From Kappaphycus alvarezii (Eukaryota > Rhodophyta > Florideophyceae > Gigartinales > Solieriaceae), in NCBI GenBank assembly GCA_002205965.3, contig NADL03000457.1, forward strand, positions 186,001 to 250,000: a DNA stretch of 64,000 nt, read 5' to 3'. This document shows positions 53,335 to 64,000 of the stretch, in pieces. The translations under genes were made by a program, and so were the position numbers. The notes beneath the pieces are model-generated. The model was not told where the DNA came from, made no database searches, and worked only from the letters and a program-made list of their open reading frames with translations. How positions within the stretch are numbered: position 1 is the stretch's first letter; each line of letters opens with the position of its first letter.

Positions 53335-53568
53335 GGAACAGAGAATGAGCCGTTCTTTTTCGGGCGATAGACCAAGCTCTAATTTTTCAGAACACGTGTC
53401 AACCTCTGTTGAGTCAGGCTCTCTCCAGGCCTGATTTAAATCCACCTCTCCGGACATCACATGGGAACTGGAATCCACAGGCGTGCTAACGCTCAAACTG
53501 CGGGCTCTGAGGTCGGTACCCCTGAGCTTTGGGAGGCTAACCAAGCCCATCAGCGTCACTTTGGGGCA
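53335..53568 (-). CDS. Probable internal exon of the split host gene
   Basis: A good 3' splice site (pyrimidine-rich, TTCACTGCAG at 53,569) opens a 78-codon frame: CPKVTLMGLVSLPKLRGTDL, RARSLSVSTPVDSSSHVMSG, EVDLNQAWREPDSTEVDTCS and EKLELGLSPEKERLILCS. A possible donor GTATTG follows. The phase does not join simply to the frame at 52,943, so an intermediate exon or a different donor is needed. No family recognised. Confidence 0.4.
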
Positions 53569-54117
53569 CTGCAGTGAAGAGGTAAGTGCGTGATGAGAAG
53601 CAAGTGGGCGATGGAAGCGGGTAGGGACTACCCGAGAGAACTACTTTCATGATATACTGTGCATGGTGATTGTCTCGGGACGATTGCATGGAGCTGAGAG
53701 GTAAGTGAATGGGTTGCGTTGCTTCGGGCTGATGACGTGACTAAACTATGTTTTGAGTAGGGGCGACGAGAATGGAGTGGAACTTAAGTATAGCAGGTAG
53801 GTAATAGCAAGAAAGTATTAGTAAATCGCAGGTAGATAGTGATAGTGCAAGGTAGAATTTCCTCTCACTGCGGGTGCAGTGGATGGCATGCCCGGGCAGC
53901 GGAGTGTACCGGAACAGATAATTTTATTAAAGCGGGCGATAATGTGCGACAGGAGCTGGAAGTGCAGATATGAGGGGGATTATGATAGATACAGAATATA
54001 GGAGAGATGGTAAATAGTGTGCGAATAAAATGGTACGGGATGCCAGGATATCATTTCAGATTCGAAGAGGGCTCCCTGTAGAAAGAACATGGTTGGAAAG
54101 GCAGACCGTAATCTCAC

Positions 54118-54237
54118 CCTGAAGGAACTGGGAGGGCAGCTAGTTGCAGGTACCGGGGCGAACCGGCATTGGTCATTAGGTTGGCCAATGGGGCCTGTGG
54201 ATAGCGCTTCATAGAGAGATGATTCCATGCGCAACAT
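54118..54237 (-). CDS. Probable first exon of the split host gene
   Basis: An ATG at 54,237 opens MLRMESSLYEALSTGPIGQP, then NDQCRFAPVPATSCPPSSFR, 40 codons, ending exactly at a GTGAGA donor (54,117) in phase 0, which fits the acceptor at 53,569. Phase, donor and acceptor agree, but the 549-base intron would be long if the host has typical fungal introns. An alternative acceptor (TTCTTTCTACAG at 54,076) exists. Low certainty. Confidence 0.35.
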
Positions 54238-55379
54238 GGCCCCCGAAAGTAAATGTTCATGTCGCTATTTTGGCTGAGAGATGCAACTTACCTCAAAGGG
54301 TAAATTGTGGTAATTTTCAACCCTGATGAGCGGAAATCGTCAGAAAAGTGCGACATGGTTCAGCCCTTTCCGGTATATTTTTAGATCTGAAAATACCGTT
54401 CGATCGGGTGGAAAAATCACAGGAACTGCCCAATCGGAATCTCCAAATTTGACCGTTTTGAGATATTCATGCCTAGTTCTTCAACTATCTCTGCTATTAT
54501 GAGGTTTTTTACTGCTTTGGAGCCACAATGTGCCTGTTTTTCTCTCCTTAATACCTCTATAGGGACTAATATAAGACATCAGTCGAGGGAGAGCGTCGTT
54601 GTAGCGGCGGTTCTTTTTCGTTTGTCTTTTTCCACTGGCCGCAAGATCTTCTTCAACGCTCTTCATGTATTCCCAGTATCCCCTCCTATATGCCTCTAAA
54701 TCGTACCAGAAGGAGCTGTACCGTGCTTATATAATAGCTCATGTCAAGGAATAACTGATTTCGTTCTCTTTCGGCGCAGAAACTCTTTCTACCAGTGTTG
54801 CTCCCTGCAATTTCTTGTCTCGTTTATGCGACTAAAGCCCTTTTTCTAAATAATATTTTACTTTTCTAATTTTATCATTTTTTGTAAAATTATCTCCTTC
54901 CTTGACAGTCATTCTTTCCTTCCCCCAGGGCTATCTGACTTTCTTCGACCCTAGAAATATTTTTCTATAGCAGAGAGTTCTGCACGTATTTTTCGCAATA
55001 AATTGTCCTCCCAAATAAAAATTTCACCAAATTTCACTGTAATAGTAGTTTATACCTGTTCTCGATTTGGCAGAACTGCCAATTCGAGTCTGTTGACGCT
55101 ATTTAAACCCATTCGATGCGGACTGGAATTTATCCGCGGCCCTCTAGTCAGAATCACTCCACAATTCAAACCATAAATTCTGGGCCTCCCCCTCTCGCTT
55201 ATTCCAAGAATTCCATCATCCTTGTCATATTAATGTCCCCCCTTTATTCCCTTTGAGTCTAACCGAAGTATAGAACTACCTCCGTCAAAAAAAGAAAGCA
55301 AACTAAAATGCTAGTAGCTCGTCATTTAGTATGAGCAGACGAACAGTGCACGGCGAGGAAGGAGCTGGAAAATGATCAT
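54238..55379. other. AT-rich intergenic with a small minus-strand frame
   Basis: At 54,481-54,666 (open upstream to 54,715) the minus strand encodes SSFWYDLEAYRRGYWEYMKS, then VEEDLAASGKRQTKKNRRYN and ALPRLMSYISPYRGIKERKT, behind a TATTATATAAGC box. It could be a small basic protein or a relic; no family recognised. The rest is AT-rich and unrecognised. Confidence 0.3.
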
Positions 55380-55570
55380 TGTAAGTCATAGAAGTGCTTT
55401 GAGAATTTTGTCGGAACTGGTCCACGGGTCAGATGAAGAGGTGGGCGAGGACGAGTGCGAAAATTGAGAGTAGTTCGAGTAGTCCGAGAATCAGGAGGGA
55501 TAGTGTGGAACAAATCACAACGGAAGGGAAGGATATAATTCTGTGGGACAGGTGGTCCCGACTACGGGTT
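55380..55570 (+). mobile_element. Scrap of the LTR-borne acidic protein
   Basis: HGSDEEVGEDECEN-like codons and GGACAGGTGGTCCCGACTAC, matching the QVV(P/S)TLEPDG segment of the LTR protein at 30.28 and 56.5 kb. It lies just upstream of a better copy, so two LTRs of this family abut. Confidence 0.45.
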
Positions 55571-55639
55571 TGGTGGGAGTGACATTCTATCACTGTACTT
55601 CCCTAAGGAAGAGGTATTGAATCCTGAGCCGGTCAAGGG

Positions 55640-57107
55640 TATTTGTTTGATACCTCTCGGAACGAAAAAGGCCCTCTTCGCATCTTGAAATCCGTCCCTG
55701 ACCAATCGTCCTACCTTTGTCTTCCCAAAACAAATTCTAAATATCTTTTTCCTTTATGAATCCAAATTCACTGTACAATTACATTTTCTATTTTATGTTT
55801 GAATATTTGGTCCTCCCCCTTCAAAGAAACGCCTTTCAATTCGTGGTCACTTCGCCTCCCAAATTCAGTTCCGATATTTTATCACGCAGATTTTTATGAT
55901 GCCCCGAATTCATGCAAATCCAAGGCCGCAGTATCGCCTTTTTTTGACCAAGACCATGATGATTACCAAAGACATGCCCCTATTTAAAGTGCTATAGCAT
56001 TGTCGCTGAAGCATCACTCCTACCACCAACAATTTGATAAGCTGATAACCCTTTCTGTCAACATCCGCAACCCTGCTCACCCCTTTTCCAGAAATATGAC
56101 TTCAAATCGCCCCTCTGTCCCTATCTCCGAAAACCGCCCTTTCCGTCCCATCAATGGCCTCAGTCTCGCCGCCTACGGGCCAACCGATGCCGACGACTAC
56201 ATCAGACGGCAAACTAAGAAGAAAATCATCTAGTTCGTTCGCCGCCTCTTCATCGAAGAAGAGGCGAGGGAAGTAAGTGAGGAGGAGACTGAGAAAGTCG
56301 AGGAGGAGAGCGGGGAGTCCTTCGAGGAATGGTTACCCCCTGAGCTAGTGTACGATACTCAGGAGAAGGAAGAGGAGGAAGAGGTGGGAGAGGAGGGAGA
56401 GGAGGATGATGAGGACAACGTCGAGGACGGAGTGGATGAGGGAACAGAGGGCATGGAAAGTGTTGGACTGGTGGGGCCTGGACTGGAGAGTATGAAACAA
56501 GTGGTGCCGACGCTGGAACCGGATGGAGATATCTTTAGTAGTTTAGATATCTCCAATGAGGAATTAGAGAGCTATGAGCCGTTCGCAGATATTTGTGGGG
56601 ACTGCTTGGACAGCATGGATATTTTAGAGGAGTTGTTTGGATCTGATTTAGAGAATGGGAAATAAGAGGACACCATTGATTGTTAGTTTCTTAAGTATCT
56701 TTTGTTTAGAGTATATCATCCACACAAATTGTTTGTATGCATTTCCTGGTACCTTCTGTAGTTTTGTTCGGACTTTAGGGGTAGCCAAAAGTCTATACAA
56801 GCTGAGTAAACTGCTTCCTCATGGAGAGGTCAAGCAAGTTGGCAGACAACTTCAAGCCAATTCCTGAGTAGTAGAGAGTTGAGAGTCAATTTCAGACCCA
56901 AGAAACCTTTTTCCTACGCTGCTCACAGAGCATCAGTGGTAGACCCTGCCCCTTCCATACTTGCTTGTAGACCTCTCAACTCTCTTTCATAGACACTTCT
57001 TTTTATTCGTTCAACTATACCACGGTAGGACTTTTGTCGCTTGCAACACCTCCTTCTCGGGGTAGTTGGTTCTGAATATCTCTTCTCCCGAAGATTTACC
57101 CCTATCA
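55640..57107 (+). mobile_element. Solo Gypsy LTR with the best acidic reading frame
   Basis: Right end CGAAGATTTACCCCTATCA at 57,107 and promoter CCAAAAGTCTATACAAGCTG as in the young LTRs; the left end is not fixed. The protein runs from about 56,098: MTSNRPSVPISENRPFRPIN, GLSLAAYGPTDADDYIRRQT, a Glu-rich middle (56,250-56,450), QVVPTLEPDGDIFSSLDISN and EPFADICGDCLDSMDILEEL, then FGSDLENGK, ending 56,664: about 190 codons with about one break. A TATA-like CTATTTAAAG lies 115 bases upstream of the ATG, so this frame could have its own promoter. Confidence 0.75.
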
Positions 57108-57149
57108 ATACCTATGGGCACATATGATGTCTTAAATGTTGTTGAAATG

Positions 57150-58240
57150 GGGGGTTAATTTACTGTGTTAGATATATGGGTTGGTACCCGGTAAATTTGT
57201 GTCGGAGCGTAGGTACCGTATATTGGCGAAGCCATTTGCGAAACCGTACAATGCATCGAAAACTGTAGATGGCACTCAAATTTACCAGAAGGTGGAAGGG
57301 AGGCCTGCTAGCAAACAAGTGGCATTGGAGGTTATTGTCAATGCGGAGTGCCGCTGTAAAAGAATGCATCTAACCTTCGAAAACAGTTCCATTGCGTGAG
57401 TGGCAACAGTTCTCGCGAGTTACTTGACGACGGAGAACGCCGCCGGATGCCATCCTCCAAGCGTTGAGATGGGAACAGGAACCAGCCTGTTTTTCCCAGG
57501 CAGTTCAGCAAGGAACCCTTGGTATTTCCGCTGCTTCTCTGCGTGGGCTGCGTTGAGGCTTGTGAGTAGGTTGAAAGCCCTGGCTCTTGCGTGAGACGGA
57601 GCGAGCGGGTTGACAAAGGTTACGTCAAAATAATCCGTGCCACCGACGGCTCCCATCGCCCTGATATCCGGCCTTGTCCTGTTTTGGAAGTGTAAAAGAG
57701 GTTCAATGGAAGGACGTCGGGCGGCTCTTGCGAGATCGTTCCCCAGTAAAGTCACCTGGTTGTTGTGGCGAGTATTCCGCTCGCAGCCAAAGCGACAATG
57801 TAGCAAGTGGTCCCCGTAGATATCCAGCATTTCAGGACACCATGCTTTTGGGCAAGAGGTACCTAGGGCGAATAAAGGGGTTTAGCAAAAGTACTGGAAC
57901 CACACGGAGAAGTCTTTGCTCTTGATATGCGTCCTCAATCCTGGGCAAGGTGCACAGTAGACCCAGTCTTTGGCTCCGGGGAGGTACATGCTAGCGCTAA
58001 AGGCGCAGTTGCGGATGTTTCCGAGCGGAAAGGCCTCTTGCGGAGCCGTATGAATTGCGTCTGTTAGCTTCTTCTGCGATGGTGGTTTAGAGGAGCAGAA
58101 AATGCTAAACGGAATTCGTTGTGAGGGCCGACAGGAGGCGCTCCATGTGGCAAAGGTGGTTGTAGCATCCTCGTACTGAATCAGGTCTTGAACATAGGAC
58201 GGCAAAGACTTCTCCCATAACTGCTGCGTCGCGGCGCTAG
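57150..58240 (-). mobile_element. Type I LINE C-terminal half
   Basis: Minus strand: EDATTTFATWSASCRPSQRI (58,150), then a zinc motif CPKAWCPEMLDIYGDHLLHC, RNTRHNNQVTLLGNDLARAA, RTRPDIRAMGAVGGTDYFDV and TFVNPL (complete RPD...DV endonuclease core), NAAHAEKQRKYQGFLAELPG, and LVPVPISTLGGWHPAAFSVV at 57,425. This is the clearest endonuclease of the type I family. A short C-terminal remnant and a different 3' tail run to about 57,150. Confidence 0.85.
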
Positions 58241-59304
58241 ATGTTTTTAATTAATTGCAGTAGTCTGATTTATAGGACGAACACTGTGAGGAAAAGAAGC
58301 TTTTTAGTTTCGGTCATATATCTTTTGTCACATTAAATGCATCAAAATGAACCATTTTGTGTATTTTCAGGATCTTTTAGTATTTTCATCGATATTTTGG
58401 TTAGAAAAAATTCTATTTAAGCTGAGTAAAAAACTTTCTTTAGGAGAAATTTATTGTTGAACTCCTCCACCACCCCCCTTCACCCCTTTTCCATCCGCGC
58501 GCGAGCGCGCGTGCGCGTAGCGCTCCCCTCTTGCGCATTGGGAGCAGAGCCCCGCAACCGGCTCGACCCTTTCCCTCAACTTCCAACAATTCTCTTCCCG
58601 CCACGTTCATCTGGGGTAAGTACCACAATACTCTCACCTTCGTTTTACTTCTTTTGGTATCATCCACAGTCACGTGGATCTCGGTGCCCGGCGCCCCCCC
58701 CTGCTTCTTGCTGCCAAGGCGATCGATTCGAACATCGAAATCCCGACCACGCTTTCTTCATCGCACCGCGCATCGACTATCCCGCAGGCTCCCGTGTCCT
58801 CCGCTGACGAGGACAAAATTTCAAAATCCTCAACGGTCAATTTCCGCAGCACCGTATTGATTGCATTGCTGTATCAACTGACAGTGAAGCACGGGTGACA
58901 ATTACAGTTTGAATAAGGAGGTCTGAAGTGCATACCGACCGTACAGGACAGGAAGTCCCGAGGATTGGCACACTGTACAGTACTTTACAGTAGTAAGTCC
59001 AATCGCTTAGTAGGGTGCACTGTTTTCTAGGAACTCAGGGAATCGGAAAATTGTCACTCGGCTTACTGTACCTTTCTCTATTGCCATCATGCCCCCTGTG
59101 CCCCTGCCAACCGATGAACAACCAATCAACCCCCTTGTCGCGCGATTTTTGTGTCGCGCGACGGTCAGGGTCGTTGGTTGATTGGCCCAGTGTGCTCGTA
59201 CAGTATACAGTACTACTGTACACTGTACGAGCGGGAAGTGGGCACGTACAGTGTACAGTAGTAGTGTACACTGTACTTGCACGTTCATGAGTAGAAATCC
59301 CAGA
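58241..59304 (+). other. LTR/leader DNA before the second Gypsy
   Basis: 58,380-58,440 (GGTTAGAAAAAATTCTATTT, AAGCTGAGTAAA) resembles the Gypsy LTR promoter. 58,495-58,525 is a GCGCGCGAGCGCGCG palindrome. 59,190-59,275 has two near-perfect palindromes of GTACAGT words. The LTR edges could not be set, because the second LTR lies beyond the window. Confidence 0.4.
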
Positions 59305-59339
59305 CCGGCCGCCCTATAAGATGATGCGAGGGCGGCCGG
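59305..59339. repeat. Perfect 10-bp GC hairpin around TATAAG
   Basis: CCGGCCGCCC at 59,305-59,314 and GGGCGGCCGG at 59,330-59,339, loop TATAAGATGATGCGA. It stands about 80 bases before the Gypsy gag start, so it could be a promoter structure or a leader RNA hairpin (dimerisation or packaging in retroelements). Confidence 0.85.
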
Positions 59340-59417
59340 AGTCCGGGGGAAGGAGAGGTAGGTTCCGCTTGGCCGCGAGAGAGAGAAGAGGACAGAGTAA
59401 ACAAAAACAAGCACTTC

Positions 59418-62400
59418 ATGGTACCGCATCCGTTGACTATGGACATGAACGATTCCCTTAGACCCCACGTTTCCTTCAATGGTTCCCCTTCTTCCGACGT
59501 CGCGCGCTTTCCTTTTGCGTACGAGAATGTAGTCATGCGCGGGAAAAACGACGAGAAAAAGGCGCTCCAGATCCTTTGCCACCTCGAGGGCGCGGCGTTT
59601 GAGCGCTACTATGAGGCTTTCGCGAGAGACGGAGCATTGGTGGAGGAGGCGAAAGACTATTCGACCGTTAAGGCCAAGCTCATCGAGGAGTTTTTGAAGA
59701 CCTCGAAGCCGGAAGAAGAACTGCAGAATGCTATAAACGCTAGGTTGGACCCGAAGGATATAATGGGCTCCCTAGTGCAGTCGGACGCTCTATATAAGAG
59801 AGTTGGATTCAATGATACCGCCTCGTTCGGCCTGCTTCGGAAAGCAGTGGCAGAAGATCAAGACATGGCGCAGTTCGTAATGTTTAGAGCCCCTTCGGAA
59901 TATAAGGGGCTCAAGGAAGCAGTCACGGAATTCGTAAGTGGAAAGAAGACGCTCTACGGAGAAGGAAGTCAAGGATCATCGTCGAGTGAAGCGCAGAAGA
60001 AGATCTTCCAGAGGCCGGATGCCCGTAGTTCTCAGCTACTGGAAAATAAGGTGGAGAAGTTGGCAGACCAATTCGCTGAGCTATCGTTGCTTGTGAAGAA
60101 GCAATTAGACGGAACGAAGCCGCCGGTGAAGACGGATGCGGATTACTTTTGCAGCTTTTGCAACCAAAAGGGCCACGGAGCGAGCCGTTGTCCGCATAAT
60201 CCGCATCGAGATACGCGCTGTACAATTTGTTGGAGAAGAGGACATTCGAAAGCAACATGATGGTCCAAGAACCCCGTGGTGATGACCAGCGGAGAGGAGT
60301 TGCTAGGGCTCGTTCTGAGTCTGGAGAAGAACTGAAAATGAAGGAGCCGAAGGACGATGATAGGGTCGCCGTTCTTCAGGAATCTCGCAGAAAGGACATG
60401 GTTCCCGCTGCGAAGAGAAGAGCGGACGGGCAGGCCCTCCCGAAACAGCGGAGGGAAAACTTGATGGATCTGGATGCCATATTGAACAAGGCCCCTGCTA
60501 ATCGTCCTCTGATGATGGCTCCTGTCCCAAAGAAGAAGAATAAGAGAGGAAATCGCAAGTCGAAGAAGAAATCCGGTGGACTTCAGGATCATGTAGGGAA
60601 ATATAATGTGATCGCTGAACTGGCTTCCGCTGCCACAGGAATGAACTTCGGGCAACTGTTGCGCGGGGATGCAGAGGAGGCCAGAGGGGTTTTAAGGAAA
60701 TTGTTATCCAAATTGTTACGGGTTACACAGGCGTCGATGGTTAACTCTTCAGGAGCTCCACGCCGACTCAGGTTAGTAGCCGTGAAGTTGTATGGAACGG
60801 AGACTCATGCCCTTTTGGACACGGGTGCAGTTCCTAATCTAATCTCTTGGGACCTCTGCAAAAGGCTTGCCCTCACCCCGACGGAAACCGATCGTCAGGT
60901 GACAGTAGCAGACGGAACTGTCGCCGAGGTTCTTAGTTGTCTGGAAGGAGTGCCGGTGTCTTATGGGTCAATGGTTGTGCATCTTGAGTTCCTGGTTGTC
61001 AACAATGCCCCGTTTGACGTTATTTTTGGAAGCCCGACTTTGGAAGCCCTCCAGACGCGCATAGATTATGCACTCCAACACGTAACTTTGGTTATTGGAG
61101 ATGAAGAGGTTGTGTTGCCATTCGCCAACGAGCCGTCCAGAGCCAATGGGTCTCAGACGGATAGTGAGGACTTCACGTCCCCCAAAGGTTCAGACGATGA
61201 GGAATCCCTCCAACCTTTCTCGTCGTCTAGCGAAAGCGATGGTGGATCGGACACCAAACATGACCTGGTCTTAGCCATCATTAACAAGGAACCATACGAG
61301 CCTGATCTACCTCGCTCGACGAAGACTGAAGTTAAGAAGGAGGTAAAAGAGGAGGTGGACCGCTCGGCTCTATTGGCCTCGAAGCTGGACCACCTCGAAG
61401 AGAAGAATCAGAAGGAGCCGGCGAGAGCTCTCAAGGAAACGGGTGTCATAGCTTGGGACATTCACGACCTGGAGCCTGCTAATGTGCCGGTGGTACATTC
61501 TTTCGAGTTGACGGAAGAGACACCGATACATTCGAAGGCCCACCGAATGCCGCCGAGGCATAACGAGGTCGTAAAGAAAGAAGTGAAGGAATTATTGAAA
61601 GCTGGAATCATTACGCCGTCTAGGTCCGCCTGGTCCTTTCCGGTCGTGATAGCCGCGAAGAAATACGGAAGGCCCCGGTTCTGCGTCGATTACCGTCAGT
61701 TGAACAGCGTGATGAAGCCAGACCGCTGGCCGCTACCGCAAATAGAAGAAATCTTCGATGAACTCTCTGGCGCAGAGTTCTTCACAACGTTGGACCTTTA
61801 CACAGGGTACTGGCAGGTTAGGATGTCCGAGTCTTGCAAGGAAAAAACCACCTTTGTCTCTCGATATGGAACGTACAAGTTCGAGGTAATGCCGTTCGGA
61901 CTCATGAATGCTCCAGCGACATTTCAAAGGATGATGGATGATGTCCTTCGCGGGTTGCCGTTCGCTATGCTTTATGTGGAAGACGTTGTCATCTTCTCGA
62001 GGACATTGGAGGAACACATAGCTCATTGCAAGGAAGTGTTCAGGAGAATAAAAGAATCGAAAATGAAGTTGAAGGTTACCAAGTGCAGCGTTGCCCAGTC
62101 AGAAGTGAAATTGATTGGTCACATCGTTAATTCAAGTGGTGTGAAGGTGGATCCCGACAAGATCAAAGATATTGTAGAAGCTCCGGTGCCGGAAAACGTG
62201 ACCGAACTCAGGAGTTTTCTGGGACTCGCGGGGTACAACCGACGTTTCATAAGGGGGTTTGCGGACAGCTCAGCAGTGTTGCACGCGGCGACGTCTGTTA
62301 AGAAGGCTTTCGAGTGGACTCCGGAGATGTAAGAGGCCTTCGAATACTTGAAGGGGAAACTGACTACCCCTCCAAAATTGGCGTTCCCGGATTCCAATTC

Positions 62401-64000
62401 TCCTTTTCTAGTGGGAACAACGCCTCTTCGACAGCCCTTGACGTTGTTCTCTCGCAGAAGAAAGAAGACGGGAAAATACATCCCATTCAGTTTGCTTCTC
62501 GAACGATGACAGACCAGGAGCGCCGCTACTCCACGAGCGAACGAGAAGCACTCGCCGTGTTATTCGCTCTTAAGAAGTTTCGAGTGTACCTCCTGCCTGA
62601 AAAACCCTTCGTTGTCTATACGGATCATCAAGCCCTTCAAACCGAATTCAAGAAGAAAGATATTCACGGGCGGTTGGAAAGGTGGATGGATTTGATGGCG
62701 GAATACGACTTCGAGATCAAGTATCGTCCGGGACTGACAAATGGGGCGGCCGATTATCTCTCGAGAAGACCTAACAAGAAGGAAGAAAGAAGAAACGAGG
62801 AAAACATAACAGAAGGATTGGTGGCGACAGTGGATTGGGCAGACCCAAAGCTGCATGGTTTGGAACTGCACTTGCTAGATATAGCACGTTTCCTAGCCAG
62901 AGAAACGGTTCAAGAATCCGACCCGAAGAAGAAGGTCGCAGTCAGACGGAGCGCAAAAGGTTTCATGCTCTGGAAAGATACCCTCTTTCGTCGTGAGAAG
63001 GACGGGCTCCGTGTAGTGCCTCCGGTCAATTAGCGCTCGGAGATTCTGGCCACCTTTCCTGATGATGTTGGCCACTGGGACGTCGGTTCGACAAGAAAGT
63101 TCGTGAGGGACCGATTATGGTGGCCTGCGGTGTACCGTGATGTCACCGAGTATGTGCAAGGCTGTGATGGGTGTCAGCATGCGAGAAGGTTGCCAACGTA
63201 TCACTCGAGTTTGAGACCTCCCGCTATTGAACTCTTTGAGACCTTCTCGATGGACTTTGCTGGACCCTTCAAGCCTTCGAAGAATGGGAAGAGATTTATT
63301 CTGATCGCTGTGGGACATATGACAGGGTGGCCCATAGCCTGGGCCGCGACGGATTATACGGTTGATACGGTGATGAGGTTCATCGAGGAAGAGATTTTAT
63401 CACCGTTCGGACCGCCAAAGAGAATTGTCTCGGATAACGCGACTGCGTTTATGGCGGGAGCGGTACAAGAGTACATGAAAGAGAGGGGAGTCGAGTGGAA
63501 GGCGGTGCTTGCTTACGCGCCGATGGCAAACGGTCGCGCGAAGCCGATGGTGGGAACTATCAAGCACATGCTCAAAAGGGCTATCGTCCGCAGTGGGATA
63601 GACTGGGCAGAGGCCCTCCCCAAAGTCTTATTCGGTTACCGCAGATGCGACCGAAGCGACTCCCCTTCCCCTTTTCGACTGATGTATGGAATTAGTCCGA
63701 GGATGCTGTCCAGCGATTCGGTAGCATTTCTCAGTGACGCTGGCCCCATCATCGGCTTATAGAGACCTTAGCCGATTCGAGAACGCGGGCCGGCGTGGTG
63801 GAGAAGACCAGCGAACCCCGCAAGACGAAAGGAAAAGTCAGGAAGTTCGAAGTTGGAGATGAAGTATTGGTAGCGCACGGTGCGGCCTTCAATAAGGGGC
63901 GCAACTGGTCGGTTTTCGACTCTTATTACTATGGACCGTGCAGGTTGATGAAGGCGAACCACCCTCGCTACGAGTTACTTTCCTCCACCGGCCTCTTTAC
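59418..64000 (+). mobile_element. Second Gypsy (Ty3) element, runs off the window
   Basis: Parts: gag from about 59,418 (HVSFNGSPSSDVARFPFAYE, VVMRGKNDEKKALQILCHLE) with zinc knuckles CSFCNQKGHGASRC and CTICWRRGH; linker block KYNVIAELASAATGMNFGQL; protease LLDTGAVPNLISWDL at about 60,810; RT FCVDYRQLNSVMKPDRWPLP, FTTLDLYTGYWQVRMSESCK and FEVMPFGLMNAPATFQRMMD at 61,670-62,000; RNase H FASRTMTDQERRYSTSEREA and YTDHQALQTEFKKKDIHGRL at 62,480-62,770; integrase GCDGCQHARRLPTYHSSLRP, FSMDFAGPFKPSKNGKRFIL and RIVSDNATAFMAGAVQEYMK at 63,040-63,770, then VGDEVLVAHGAAFNKGRNWS. Same clade as the young element but GC-richer, with about four breaks. The 3' end is outside the window. Confidence 0.95.

Noticed and set aside
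55052-57112. ATACC on both sides of 55,057-57,107 as a target duplication for a 2-kb LTR
   Set aside because: The left end would be TGTTCTCG, which does not match the family's TGATGTGCAC start; a 5-base match is likely by chance over this distance.
1-64000. CRISPR arrays, tRNA or rRNA genes
   Set aside because: The tandem repeats lack unique equal-length spacers, and no cloverleaf A/B-box pair or rRNA core sequence was recognised.

Overview
This window is eukaryotic and consists mostly of transposable elements. The two best host genes have spliceosomal introns with GTAAGT donors and one TACTAAC branch site, there is no prokaryotic gene packing, and short intron-bearing genes lie between dense nested retroelements. 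That fits a TE-rich fungus (possibly early-diverging or parasitic), but the species cannot be named from sequence alone. No tRNA, rRNA or CRISPR array was recognised.

Layout. 1-2.2 kb: Copia fossils. 2.9-3.85 kb: a minus-strand gene for a two-finger C2H2 protein with two introns. 4.1-8.5 kb: LINE 3' ends, relic DNA, a hairpin and a possible MITE. 8.5-16.5 kb: Gypsy LTRs that carry their own acidic reading frame, a Copia integrase scrap, a decayed Gypsy pol and nested LINE pieces. 16.9-21 kb: a nearly full-length minus-strand LINE. 21.5-22.4 kb: a third LINE type. 23.9-24.7 kb: a likely host gene for a secreted protein with two cysteine-rich repeats. 24.8-31.3 kb: LINE fragments, one split by a solo LTR. 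32-41.7 kb: a zinc-finger frame followed by two facing Copia elements. 43.2-44.5 kb: minisatellite and LTR pieces. 45.2-52.7 kb: a very young Gypsy element with near-identical LTRs and a 5-bp target duplication, inserted into an antisense open frame. 52.7-54.2 kb: probable exons of that same host gene. 55-58.2 kb: another LTR with the acidic frame, and a LINE. 58.3-64 kb: a second Gypsy running off the window.

Three LINE types recur. All have a reverse transcriptase and/or a C-terminal zinc motif followed by a restriction-like endonuclease core (RPD...DV type), so they resemble R2/NeSL-like, target-choosing LINEs rather than APE-type L1 elements. Type I has YHDD at the RT active site and a distinctive 3' tail found at about ten places. 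Type II has YADD. Type III is a single C-terminal fragment.

The most unusual signals are (1) an acidic protein frame inside the LTR of one Gypsy family, with a conserved C-terminal motif in several diverged copies and absent from the youngest LTRs; (2) a tandem-duplicated domain of unknown function after the integrase of the young Gypsy; and (3) the secreted tandem eight-cysteine protein. LTR elements are treated as fossils: family, extent and parts are given, not the individual changes.
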